A program made the translations under genes and the position numbers. Below are positions 1-10,087 of a DNA stretch of 42,753 nucleotides, one piece after another. The DNA comes from Candidatus Thiosymbion oneisti (GTDB lineage Bacteria; Pseudomonadota; Gammaproteobacteria; Chromatiales; Chromatiaceae), in NCBI RefSeq assembly GCF_900092655.1, contig NZ_FLUY01001648.1:1-42753 (forward strand). The letters run 5' to 3'. How positions within the stretch are numbered: position 1 is the first letter of the stretch; each line of letters opens with the position of its first letter. Below the pieces are notes generated by a model. The model saw nothing but the letters and a program-made list of their open reading frames with translations, had not been told where the DNA came from and did no database searches.

Positions 1-78
1 ATCCGGCGGGTGACGGCGCGCCCACCGCCGCGGCAATCGCAGCGCTTGGCGCACGCGCCTGACCCGCCCTACGGGCTC
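1..78. repeat. GC-rich intergenic repeat, copy 1 of 2
   Basis: This 78-bp block recurs in the same orientation at 39957-40034 with only two mismatches. It contains the segment GACCCGCCCTACGGGCTC. The second copy sits inside the Rpn-type pseudogene at 39543-40181, so the unit can insert into coding DNA. The window starts inside or at the edge of this copy, so its full length is unknown. Confidence 0.85.
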
Positions 79-126
79 GTATGCCGGAAGAAGCTGGGGT
101 TCCGTACCTCACCCCAGCCTGCAACC

Positions 127-175
127 CTCCGCGGCGCGGAGCTTCCGCGTTCCCACGCAGCGCGTGGGAACGAGA
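127..175. repeat. Hairpin-bearing intergenic repeat, copy 1 of 2
   Basis: CTCCGCGGCGCGGAGC is followed by the perfect hairpin TTCCCACGC-AGC-GCGTGGGAA and then ACGAGA. The same arrangement occurs at 11518-11566 inside the element downstream of argH. A related palindrome (CCCACGCTCCAGCGTGGG) is at 42680-42697. The role is unknown; such hairpins are common REP-like intergenic units. Confidence 0.8.
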
Positions 176-251
176 GAATCAAGCAAATCGGTCGCAATCG
201 ATTCGCCACCAGCGACGGTTCTCGGTCCATTTCATTGCTTCAATGACTTTA

Positions 252-299
252 GTACGCGAAGCGTACCATAGTTGAAACTATGGACTTTCAGTCCATAGT
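252..299. repeat. Three consecutive, partly overlapping hairpins
   Basis: Three stems occur in 48 bp. They are GTACGC-GAA-GCGTAC (252-266), CCATAGTT-GA-AACTATGG (266-283), and ACTATGGACT-TTC-AGTCCATAGT (277-299). The last two share bases 277-283, so only one of them can form at a time. The block ends 13 bp beyond the kdsA stop codon, so it would lie in the 3' end of the kdsA transcript. No T-run makes it a classical terminator. Confidence 0.7.
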
Positions 300-311
300 G
301 GTTGATTGCGT

Positions 312-3125
<2,814 letters not shown>

Positions 3126-3530
3126 ATGCAAAAACTTTCCAAGATCCTGGGCGTTGTCGCCATTGCCGGCGTCGCCGCTTTCTCCATGAGCTCCGCCCAG
3201 GCCTGGTGGGGTGGTGGCGGCCCCTGGGGTGGTGGGCCCGGCTGGGGTGGCTGGCCCGGCTCCGGCTATAACGACAACAACTGGTGGAACGACATGTTCG
3301 GCGATGGTTACGGCGATTTCAGCATGAACATGAGCGGCGGCGGCCGCGGCTCGGGCCGCGGCTACAACCGTTATCGCGATCGGTACGGTTACGGACCCTA
3401 CGGCTGGGGTGGCCCATACGGCGGCTGGGGCGGTTACCCGGGCTATGGCGGTTGGGGTGCCCCTTACGGCACCCCTTTTGCCACCCCCACCCCTCCGACG
3501 GCCCCTACCCCCGGTAAGACGAAGAAGTAA
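3126..3530 (+). CDS. Sulfur globule family protein (secreted, Gly/Tyr/Trp-rich)
   Basis: The 134-residue protein begins with a clear Sec signal peptide (about residues 1-26, cleavage after AQA). The mature part is low-complexity, very rich in Gly, Trp, Tyr and Pro, with [10 protein letters not shown]-type repeats, a central [20 protein letters not shown] block, and a Pro/Thr tail. The central block and overall composition match, from memory, the sulfur globule proteins (SgpA/B/C) of purple sulfur bacteria such as Allochromatium. Those proteins form the envelope of the sulfur globules, which lie in the periplasm. AGGAG sits 9 nt before the ATG. The gene stands alone. I cannot tell which Sgp type it is. 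A generic Gly-rich envelope protein is the alternative, but the [10 protein letters not shown]-like core argues for the Sgp family. Confidence 0.8.
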   Translation: MQKLSKILGVVAIAGVAAFSMSSAQAWWGGGGPWGGGPGWGGWPGSGYNDNNWWNDMFGDGYGDFSMNMSGGGRGSGRGYNRYRDRYGYGPYGWGGPYGGWGGYPGYGGWGAPYGTPFATPTPPTAPTPGKTKK

Positions 3531-3566
3531 AGGACGCAGCTGATTCTAAGGTTACCGGTAGTTCTG

Positions 3567-3637
3567 TAGGTCGGGTTAGGCGCGTGTTCCGGTGTATCGG
3601 TTGAGCCGATGAATCCGGACGCGCCATAGCCCGACAT
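3567..3637. repeat. Long imperfect intergenic hairpin
   Basis: AGGTCGGGTTAGGCGCG and its inverse CGCGCCATAGCCCGAC form the outer stem. The inner arms CCGGTGTATCGG and CCGATGAATCCGG close it around TTGAG. It lies in the 151-bp gap between the sulfur globule-like gene and the periplasmic cyclophilin. It lacks a T-run, so it looks like a REP-type intergenic repeat rather than an intrinsic terminator. Confidence 0.75.
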
Positions 3638-3681
3638 GTCGAGACACGATCGATCAACAACCAGGCCGGAGGAACCCTACC

Positions 3682-4275
3682 ATGTGCCGACTACTCGCAG
3701 CTGCCGCCACCCTGTTCATCCTGCTCGGCGCCGCCCCCGCGGCCTTGGCGGACAACCCCAAGCTACGGATTGAAACTAGTAAGGGGCCCATCACCGTCGA
3801 GCTCTATCCCGACCAGGCCCCGGCGACCGTAGCAAATTTCCTGGAGTATGTGGACGCGGGTTTCTACACCGGGACTGTCTTCCATCGGGTCATCAAAGGC
3901 TTCATGATCCAGGGCGGCGGGTTCGACAAGGAGATGCGGAAAAAGGCTACCCGTGCTCCCATCAAGAATGAGGCGGATAACGGATTGAAAAACAAACGCG
4001 GCACCCTCGCCATGGCCCGTACCATGGAGCCCCACTCGGCTACTGCCCAGTTCTTCATCAACCACAAGGACAACGCCTTTCTGGATCACAAGTCCAAGGA
4101 TCGACGGGGCTGGGGCTACGCGGTCTTCGGCAAGGTAACCGACGGCATGGAGGTGGTGGACGAGATCGCTGCCACTCCCACCGGAGCCTTCTCGAAAGAC
4201 GGGAAAGATGTGTTCTCGAAAGATGTGCCGAAGGATGGCGTCGTCATCGAAAAGATCACGCGCTTGGACGGCTGA
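3682..4275 (+). CDS. ppiA: Periplasmic peptidyl-prolyl cis-trans isomerase (cyclophilin)
   Basis: This cyclophilin-type prolyl isomerase catalyses cis/trans isomerisation of X-Pro bonds in folding proteins. Residues 1-23 form a signal peptide (cleavage after ALA), so the enzyme acts in the periplasm. The rest is a single cyclophilin domain with the active-site Arg in [19 protein letters not shown], and the typical start of [18 protein letters not shown]. The length (197 aa) fits the family. A small insert ([13 protein letters not shown]) repeats a short motif near the C-terminus. The cytosolic paralogue starts 14 bp downstream, so the two probably form one transcript. Confidence 0.93.
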   Translation: MCRLLAAAATLFILLGAAPAALADNPKLRIETSKGPITVELYPDQAPATVANFLEYVDAGFYTGTVFHRVIKGFMIQGGGFDKEMRKKATRAPIKNEADNGLKNKRGTLAMARTMEPHSATAQFFINHKDNAFLDHKSKDRRGWGYAVFGKVTDGMEVVDEIAATPTGAFSKDGKDVFSKDVPKDGVVIEKITRLDG

Positions 4276-4289
4276 CCCGGAACGACCCG

Positions 4290-4778
4290 ATGATCAAGCT
4301 GACTACCAACCACGGCGATATCCTCATCGAGCTGGAACCGGATAAGGCCCCCCTTACCTGCGACAACTTCGAACGTTATGTCCGCGAAGGCCATTTCGAC
4401 GCCACCCTCTTCCACCGGGTGATCGATGGATTCATGATCCAGGGTGGGGGCATGACGACCGACTTCACGGAGAAGGCCACCCACACGCCGATCCGAAACG
4501 AGGCCAAGAACGGGCTCAAGAACCTCACCGGCACCGTCGCCATGGCCCGTACCATGGAGCCCCACTCGGCAAGCGCTCAGTTCTTCATCAACGTGTCCGA
4601 CAACGCCTTTCTGGACTATCCGGGCCAGGACGGTTGGGGCTACTGCGTCTTCGGCCGGGTGACCGCCGGTATGGAGGTAGTGAACACCATCAAGGGCATC
4701 AAGACCGGCTCCCGGCACGGCCACCAGGACGTGCCGATGCAGGATGTAATCATCGAGAAGGCGGAGATCGTCGATTGA
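4290..4778 (+). CDS. ppiB: Cytosolic peptidyl-prolyl cis-trans isomerase (cyclophilin)
   Basis: This 162-residue cyclophilin has no signal peptide and corresponds to the cytoplasmic PpiB type. It carries [15 protein letters not shown] with the catalytic Arg, QFFINVSDNAFLD, and GWGYCVFGRV. It follows the periplasmic paralogue by 14 bp. The two genes are nearly identical at the DNA level across the [17 protein letters not shown] segment (about 4011-4064 versus 4546-4599), much more than elsewhere, suggesting tandem duplication or gene conversion. A long hairpin follows the stop codon. Confidence 0.94.
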   Translation: MIKLTTNHGDILIELEPDKAPLTCDNFERYVREGHFDATLFHRVIDGFMIQGGGMTTDFTEKATHTPIRNEAKNGLKNLTGTVAMARTMEPHSASAQFFINVSDNAFLDYPGQDGWGYCVFGRVTAGMEVVNTIKGIKTGSRHGHQDVPMQDVIIEKAEIVD

Positions 4779-4781
4779 GGA

Positions 4782-4847
4782 AAAACTACGAATCACGCGA
4801 ATCCACGCGAAAATTGATTCGCGCTGATTCGCGTGATTCGTAGTTTT
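4782..4847. repeat. Perfect 22-bp-stem hairpin repeat
   Basis: Bases 4782-4803 (AAAACTACGAATCACGCG plus AATC) are the exact inverse complement of 4826-4847. The loop has a further small stem (CGCGAA/TTCGCG). A less perfect relative with the same words is at 35177-35249. It lies in the 79-bp gap between ppiB and lptD. The stem ends in an A-run and a T-run, so it could act as a bidirectional terminator, but its recurrence indicates a dispersed repeat. Confidence 0.85.
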
Positions 4848-4857
4848 AAACGATAGC

Positions 4858-7281
4858 ATGTCTTTTTGTCATCCCAATCCTGCCTGCTGCGTCGGGATCT
4901 TTCTGTTGCTGGCAACCGCTTGTGCCGTTTGTGCCGGCGAGGGTCGGAGCTGCGGTGCGGGAGCGGGTGGTGTTGATCGGCGCTGCGTGGGTCAAGGTCG
5001 AGAAGGGCCTCCCACACTGGCGCAACCCCCGGTCCGCACATCCACTGCAATGCCCCCGGAGGCGGCCACTGGCGTGTCCACTCAGGCGACCGTCGATACC
5101 GATCTCCTCCATGAGGGCCTGGATTGGGAGTATTGCGGTCTCCGCCCGGTCAGGCTTGGGCCGGCAGTGCGCCCGCCGCCACCGACCGCAGAGGACCCCT
5201 TGTCCTTGAGCGCCGATGCCTTCGATTATGATCAGGAGAGTGATCTGCTGTGGCTGAGAGGGGACGTCCGAGGGGTCCAAGGCAACCGATTCGTCGCGGC
5301 GGACGGGGTTGTTTACGACCACAACACCTCGGACCTGGTGGCTAAGGGGAGCATCTTTCTCGCCGACCCAGGGGTCCGGCTCATCGCCGACGGGGCACGG
5401 ATGAACCTGGCATCGGACCAAGGTAGCCTCTCCGATGTCTACTACCGATTCACGGGGAAGCTCAATGCCCGCGGCAACGCCGACCAGGCAGAGCTGGTTG
5501 ACCCGACCCTGACCCGGTATCGAAATATCGTCTATTCCGCCTGCCGACCGGGACAGCGGGCCTGGTCCCTGGATGCCGCCGAATTGGAGCTGAATCAGGC
5601 CAAAGGATGGGGCGTGGCACGCCACGCCACGCTACGGGTACGTGGCCTGCCGGTTTTCTACTCCCCGTATCTATCGTTTCCGATCGATAAGCGGCGCAAG
5701 AGCGGCTTCCTGGTGCCGACGTTCGGTAGCTCGGACCGCAACGGTATCGATGTCACCGTGCCCTACTATTGGAATATCGCCCCCCATATGGACGCAACCT
5801 TCTTTATGCGCCATATGACCAAACGTGGCCCGATGCTCGAGACCGAATTCAGGTACCTGTCGCCCCACCAGAGGGTGCGACTCTCCGGCGAGCTCCTGCC
5901 CCGGGACAACCAGCGCGACAGCCGAGACACGCGCTGGGCGTTACGGATCGAGCAGGCGGGTGCTTTCGGTCCACGCTGGTCGACTGCCCTGGATTACAGA
6001 GCCGTCTCCGACGACCAATATCTCGAGGATTTCAGTGCCCAGCTGGAGCAAACCAGTGCGCGCAACCTCGAGCGCCGGGGCGATTTAAGCTATTCCGGCG
6101 ACGGCTGGTACCTGCTCACCCGGCTGCAAGAATTCCAAACCCTGGATGAAACCCTTGGGCCCGAGTCCAAACCCTATGCACGATTGCCCCAGCTGGTCTT
6201 TGGGATAAATCCGCGCAATCGGGTTGGCCCCGGAATCGAGCTGGGCGTCAGCGGCGAGTACGACTACTTCCATCACGATACGATCATGCATGGGCACCGC
6301 ACCGCCCTCCAGCCCTTCGCCCGTTGGCCACTGCGCAGGCGCTACGGACATCTGATCCCGCAGCTGAATCTCCATCTGGCCGGATACGACCTTAAGGACC
6401 GGCAACCGGACAAGGATGCACGTCCCTCCTATGCGATCCCGAGCTTCAACCTGGATGCGGAGCTGGTGTTCGAGCGTGCGGTAAAGTGGTTTGGTCGGGA
6501 ATCGCTGCAGACGCTCGAGCCCCGGGTCTTTTATCTCCACACTCCCTTCACGGAGCAGGCAGATCTCCCCGTTTTTGACACCGCCGAACAGAGCTTCAGC
6601 TACGACAGTCTGTTCCGACTGAATCGGTTCACGGGATGGGACCGCGTCGGCGATGCGAACCAGGTTACCCTCGGCCTTACATCACGAACCCTCGCCAGGG
6701 ACTCGGGGCAGGAGCTGCTGCGGGCCAGCATCGGCCAAATCCTGTACGCTCGCGACCGGGACGTGCAGGTCTCCGGTCCGCCCGAAGAGGGGGGCAGGTC
6801 CCCGATTGCGGGGCTTCTGAGCGCCCGACTCCTGCAGAACTGGACCGGTCGCGCGAGCTTCGAATATGACTCGGACCAGGAGACCGATCGCTTGCGAAAG
6901 CAGACCCTGGAGCTACGCTACCAGACACCAGACAATCGGCTGCTCAACCTGGCCTATCGGTTTGATCTCGGCACCGGCGAGGAGAAGCTATACGAGAATA
7001 CCGACCTGTCGTTCAGTCTACCGGTCAATCGAGGGTTCCAACTCGTCGGTCGCTGGCACTACTCTTTGCTCGACAGCCAGACGGTGGAGGCCTTCGCCGG
7101 CCTCGAGTACGGTCAGTGCTGCTGGCGGGTACGGCTGCTGGGCCATCATCTGAAGAACGAGCCGGACAGCGCCGGCACCAACAGTGTCATGCTCCAGGTA
7201 GAGCTGGCGGGGCTCGGCTCGATCGGACAACAGGTGGACAAATTCTTCGAGCGCAGTATCTATGGTTATTCCATACACTAA
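4858..7281 (+). CDS. lptD: LPS-assembly protein LptD
   Basis: LptD is the outer-membrane beta-barrel that, with lipoprotein LptE, inserts lipopolysaccharide into the outer leaflet. The 807-residue protein has a hydrophobic signal region (about residues 11-26), a periplasmic OstA/LptA-like beta-jellyroll (about residues 112-235), and a long C-terminal barrel. The four cysteines expected for the disulfides that activate LptD are present: Cys93, Cys229 and the adjacent pair Cys754-Cys755 (EYGQCCW). The spacing of the first two (136) is close to that of E. coli LptD. The segment before Cys93 is longer than usual and rich in Cys and Gly, so a later start is possible, but this one keeps the signal peptide. 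The gene precedes surA, the conserved order; SurA helps fold LptD. Confidence 0.95.
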   Translation: MSFCHPNPACCVGIFLLLATACAVCAGEGRSCGAGAGGVDRRCVGQGREGPPTLAQPPVRTSTAMPPEAATGVSTQATVDTDLLHEGLDWEYCGLRPVRLGPAVRPPPPTAEDPLSLSADAFDYDQESDLLWLRGDVRGVQGNRFVAADGVVYDHNTSDLVAKGSIFLADPGVRLIADGARMNLASDQGSLSDVYYRFTGKLNARGNADQAELVDPTLTRYRNIVYSACRPGQRAWSLDAAELELNQAKGWGVARHATLRVRGLPVFYSPYLSFPIDKRRKSGFLVPTFGSSDRNGIDVTVPYYWNIAPHMDATFFMRHMTKRGPMLETEFRYLSPHQRVRLSGELLPRDNQRDSRDTRWALRIEQAGAFGPRWSTALDYRAVSDDQYLEDFSAQLEQTSARNLERRGDLSYSGDGWYLLTRLQEFQTLDETLGPESKPYARLPQLVFGINPRNRVGPGIELGVSGEYDYFHHDTIMHGHRTALQPFARWPLRRRYGHLIPQLNLHLAGYDLKDRQPDKDARPSYAIPSFNLDAELVFERAVKWFGRESLQTLEPRVFYLHTPFTEQADLPVFDTAEQSFSYDSLFRLNRFTGWDRVGDANQVTLGLTSRTLARDSGQELLRASIGQILYARDRDVQVSGPPEEGGRSPIAGLLSARLLQNWTGRASFEYDSDQETDRLRKQTLELRYQTPDNRLLNLAYRFDLGTGEEKLYENTDLSFSLPVNRGFQLVGRWHYSLLDSQTVEAFAGLEYGQCCWRVRLLGHHLKNEPDSAGTNSVMLQVELAGLGSIGQQVDKFFERSIYGYSIH

Positions 7282-7338
7282 GTACGGATGCTCCCAATTA
7301 CCGATAGTGTTGAGCGAGCAGATATTCACGGAAGGATT

Positions 7339-7399
7339 ATCCGCAAATCAACGCAAGCGGCAAAAAAATGATTCCTGTGTTACCGGTACTTCGGTGCTG
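7339..7399. repeat. Dispersed repeat running into the surA start
   Basis: CCGCAAATCAACGCAAGCGG, then CAAAAAAATGATTCC and on to CGGTACTTCGGTGCTG, closely matches 10009-10052 upstream of argH (GCGGCAAAAAATGATTCC through CGGTACTCCGGTGCT). Related arms lie at 8829-8860 and 308-331. The ATG assigned to surA is inside this repeat, so the first dozen codons of surA appear to be repeat-derived. Confidence 0.75.
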
Positions 7400-8735
7400 C
7401 CGTACTCGGGGCACCAGTGGGCAGGGCCTACCGATCCGGGCCCTATTCGTCATCTTGATCTGCTCCCTCGTCCCCGCCGATGCCCTGTGGGGGGTCGAGG
7501 AGCTGGACTCTATCGTGGCGGTGGTCAACGACGATGTCATCGTCGCCAGTGAGCTTGAGCACCAGATAGTCCTAGCGATCCCTGCGATCCGGGACCGGGG
7601 GATGACGCTCCCGCCGCGTCCGGACCTGGAGCGTCAAGTCCTCGAACGCATGATCCTCGGACGCCTCCAACTCCAGAAGGCCAAGGACTTAGGCATCGTG
7701 ATCGATGACGCCGTGCTGACCGAGACCATCACCAATATCGCCGCCCGTCACGGCATGAAGCTGGAGGAGCTGCGCGCTACCCTCGAGTCCGAGGGCGTGC
7801 ACTACGAGGACTTTGCCGCGGATACGCGCCTCAAACTGATTACGACCCGCCTCCAGACCCACGAGGTCGTCACGAATATCAGGGTCACGGATCAAGAGAT
7901 CGATCGTTTTCTAAAACGGGAATCCGGCCGCCTGATCAAGCGTAGCGATGTGAGGCTTTCGCACATCCTGGTCGCGGTCTCCGAAAATGCCCCCACCGTA
8001 GCGGTCAGGAAGGCCGAGGCCAAGGCCAAAGACCTGGTCAAGCGCCTACGCGGCGGCGCCGATTTCGCACAGCTGGCGATCCGTTTCTCCGATGGACGGC
8101 GGGCCTTGGAAGGCGGCGATCTCGGCTGGTTCCCGCTGGGCCAGGTCCCAACGTTGGCACAGAAGGCGGCCCGCTCGCTGACCAAGGGGGAATGCACCGA
8201 GCCGTTACGCAGTCCAAGCGGTTATCACATCATCAAACTGGCCGATTTCAAGGGTTCGGGCCCTAAGATCGTCAACCAGATCAACGCCCGCCACATCCTC
8301 ATCCGCACCAACGAGGTGGTGTCCGACGACGACGCCAGGAATCACCTGGAGCAGCTGCAGATCCGCATCCTGGGCGGCGACGATTTCGCCACCCTTGCCC
8401 GTTCCCACTCCGACGACACAGGTTCTGCGCTCAAAGGCGGTAATCTGGGTTGGCTCGGCCCGGGAGATACGGTACCCGAGTTCGAAAAGGCAATGAGCAC
8501 CCTGGCGCCGAATCAAGTGAGTGCGCCATTCAAGAGCAGCTTCGGTTGGCACATCGTCCAGGTCATCGAGCGCCGCACCCAGGACACCACGGACGAGGCC
8601 ATGCGGTTGAAAGCCCGCGAGGTGATTCGGGAGCGTAAAGCCGATACGGCGATCGAGCTGTGGTTACGCCGGCTGCGCGATGAAGCCTTCGTGGAGATTC
8701 GGCTTCCGAGTGCCGAAGAAGAGAAGTCGCGGTAG
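7368..8735 (+). CDS. surA: Periplasmic chaperone / peptidyl-prolyl isomerase SurA
   Basis: SurA escorts unfolded outer-membrane proteins, including LptD, across the periplasm. The 455-residue protein has a hydrophobic signal stretch (ALFVILICSLVPADALWG, residues 25-42) and the SurA N-terminal domain starting ELDSIVAVVNDDVI. Two parvulin domains follow, each with the signature around F-A-x-L-A and GGDLGW/GGNLGW (about residues 195-290 and 305-400), and then a C-terminal helix. The start is uncertain. The only ATG in frame before the signal peptide lies in a dispersed intergenic repeat and has no clear Shine-Dalgarno sequence; a GTG three codons later is an alternative. The usual next genes, pdxA and rsmA, are absent; a repeat and a toxin/immunity pair follow instead. 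Confidence 0.93.
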   Translation: MIPVLPVLRCCRTRGTSGQGLPIRALFVILICSLVPADALWGVEELDSIVAVVNDDVIVASELEHQIVLAIPAIRDRGMTLPPRPDLERQVLERMILGRLQLQKAKDLGIVIDDAVLTETITNIAARHGMKLEELRATLESEGVHYEDFAADTRLKLITTRLQTHEVVTNIRVTDQEIDRFLKRESGRLIKRSDVRLSHILVAVSENAPTVAVRKAEAKAKDLVKRLRGGADFAQLAIRFSDGRRALEGGDLGWFPLGQVPTLAQKAARSLTKGECTEPLRSPSGYHIIKLADFKGSGPKIVNQINARHILIRTNEVVSDDDARNHLEQLQIRILGGDDFATLARSHSDDTGSALKGGNLGWLGPGDTVPEFEKAMSTLAPNQVSAPFKSSFGWHIVQVIERRTQDTTDEAMRLKAREVIRERKADTAIELWLRRLRDEAFVEIRLPSAEEEKSR

Positions 8736-8751
8736 AGATCCCCACGAGAGA

Positions 8752-8860
8752 TTTGGCCGCAAATTAACGCCAATGAACGCAAATGGATCAAGAGCTATCG
8801 ATAATGGCGAGCCAACTTGACCGACCTGCGGTGATTCGCGTTCATTTGCGGCAAAAAAGA
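8752..8860. repeat. Imperfect inverted repeat left of the amidase/immunity pair
   Basis: The left arm TTGGCCGCAAATTAACGCC with AATGAACGCAAAT pairs with the right arm GATTCGCGTTCATTTGCGGC. The right arm and its A-run recur in direct orientation at 9987-10020, on the other side of the amidase/immunity pair. The 8736-8961 gap otherwise holds only the AT-rich leader of the amidase gene. Confidence 0.75.
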
Positions 8861-8961
8861 ATTCCTATTGTCGAACCACAAGCGCCGCATCGAGAGAACA
8901 TAATTGTACCCGAATAGTTACTTTTTTCGATGTTCAATACATTTTAATTGAGAGGAATATC

Positions 8962-9357
8962 ATGGTCCTTTCATTTCAATCATTATGGACTAACTACCCA
9001 AAACTATTACGACCATGTGATGGGCCTTGGCAAAACCAATGTGCAATACGGTTCTCGATTGCACTGGAAAAGACGGGGTTCGGTTTGGCCGGCTATAAGC
9101 ATCCTGTTTGCAAACATGGTCATGCCCGAGGGGCGGACGGCCTTGCCAACTATCTGTGGAGGAATGTTCGGCCACCACGGCTTGTTACAAACAAGCAGAG
9201 CAGCATTACGAACAAGAAAGGAATTGTTTTCTTCGAAAACCTGAAAGGATTTCGAGGTGGACGAGGTGATCACATCGATCTTTGGAATAAAGGGATTACC
9301 AAAACCGGAGATTATTTTGGAGCCTGTCAAAAGGTATGGTTTTGGGAGTTGTTATAA
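8962..9357 (+). CDS. Tae4-like type VI secretion peptidoglycan amidase effector
   Basis: The 131-residue protein looks like a Tae4 amidase. Tae4 enzymes are NlpC/P60-like cysteine peptidases that type VI secretion systems inject into rival cells, where they cut the gamma-D-Glu-mDAP bond of peptidoglycan. It begins SFQSLWTNYP, has the nucleophile motif NQCAIR (Cys27), KHGHARGADGLANYL, and the GDHIDLWN motif with His104 and nearby Asp residues, ending KVWFW. It is somewhat shorter than characterised Tae4 proteins. AGAGGA at 8951-8956 is a good ribosome binding site. There is no signal peptide, as expected for a T6SS substrate. The TAATG junction with the next gene fits an effector/immunity pair. 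Base composition is more AT-rich than the flanking surA and argH, suggesting transfer. No T6SS structural gene is visible here. Confidence 0.85.
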   Translation: MVLSFQSLWTNYPKLLRPCDGPWQNQCAIRFSIALEKTGFGLAGYKHPVCKHGHARGADGLANYLWRNVRPPRLVTNKQSSITNKKGIVFFENLKGFRGGRGDHIDLWNKGITKTGDYFGACQKVWFWELL

Positions 9358-9848
9358 TGGCCCGCGGAATATTTGCACTTTTTGCATGTTTCCTTGTTTT
9401 GATCTGCTGGGGAAACGATCATGAAATTCCCTACGATCAGGAGACTGACCGAACGCAAAACGGAATGCCTGAAAAGAAAATCGTGGTTGGCGATTTCGAG
9501 CTCACTATATCGCGCTCGGATGATAAGTGCATAGTACACTATAAGGGTGAAGCTAAAATCGGAGCTATAAAAACCAATATGACATCTCCCTGTGTTTTTG
9601 CTGTTGGCCGAGATGGGAATGTTCATTCAGAGAAAACCAAATGGGGATGGAGTCTGATTCTTGTCAGCTCCGAACAGAGTACAAACGAAGGGGATTGTAT
9701 TACCCGACTTCAAGGGATACTCGTAGGGAAAGGACAAGTTCTGTCTTCTCCTGTCCAACAGACGGTTGCCCTCTGTGGTCACGGACCATGGGATCAAAAA
9801 TCATATCTTGTTTTTGCCGCACAGACAGCACATTTTCATGATCTGTGA
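9357..9848 (+). CDS. Probable periplasmic immunity protein for the Tae4-like amidase
   Basis: The start ATG overlaps the amidase stop codon (TAATG, 9355-9359), so the two are translationally coupled. The 163-residue protein begins with a Sec-type signal segment (MARGIFALFACFLVLICWG). That places it in the periplasm, where a Tae4 immunity protein must act. The mature part has four spaced cysteines (CIVHYKG, SPCVF, GDCITRL, ALCGHG) that could form two disulfides, and it looks beta-rich. I do not recognise it as a classical Tai4, so the immunity role is inferred from position, overlap and signal peptide. The open frame extends 21 bp upstream, but that start lies inside the amidase gene. Confidence 0.65.
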   Translation: MARGIFALFACFLVLICWGNDHEIPYDQETDRTQNGMPEKKIVVGDFELTISRSDDKCIVHYKGEAKIGAIKTNMTSPCVFAVGRDGNVHSEKTKWGWSLILVSSEQSTNEGDCITRLQGILVGKGQVLSSPVQQTVALCGHGPWDQKSYLVFAAQTAHFHDL

Positions 9849-9904
9849 AAAACATCTGCAGAAGATTCGGAAACGGGGTACGAGATTGTGATGATTGTCG
9901 GGGC

Positions 9905-10052
9905 ACCTTTTTTCTTAGCTGCAAATAAGCACAAATGCACGCAGATAGATCGAGAACCCTTGATGACAGCGAATCGATTTCTGGCGATTTGCGTTGATTC
10001 GCGTTCATTTGCGGCAAAAAATGATTCCCATGCTATCGGTACTCCGGTGCTA
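9905..10052. repeat. Intergenic mosaic repeat before argH
   Basis: The left arm (TTTTTTCTTAGCTGCAAATA and AGCACAAATGCACGCAGAT) and the right arm (GATTTGCGTTGATTCGCG then TTCATTTGCGGCAAAAAATG) form an imperfect inverted repeat. The right part continues to CGGTACTCCGGTGCT, as at the surA start. This fills most of the 239-bp gap between the immunity gene and argH. I see no promoter I can defend. Confidence 0.75.
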
Positions 10053-10087
10053 TTGCACCAGCCTAGCATGCTTCCCTCCACGCCGCG

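Noticed and set aside
4782-4847. Hairpin after ppiB as a dedicated terminator
   Set aside because: The stem could terminate, but a related repeat elsewhere (35177-35249) and the lack of a clean GC stem with T-run make a dispersed repeat the better description.
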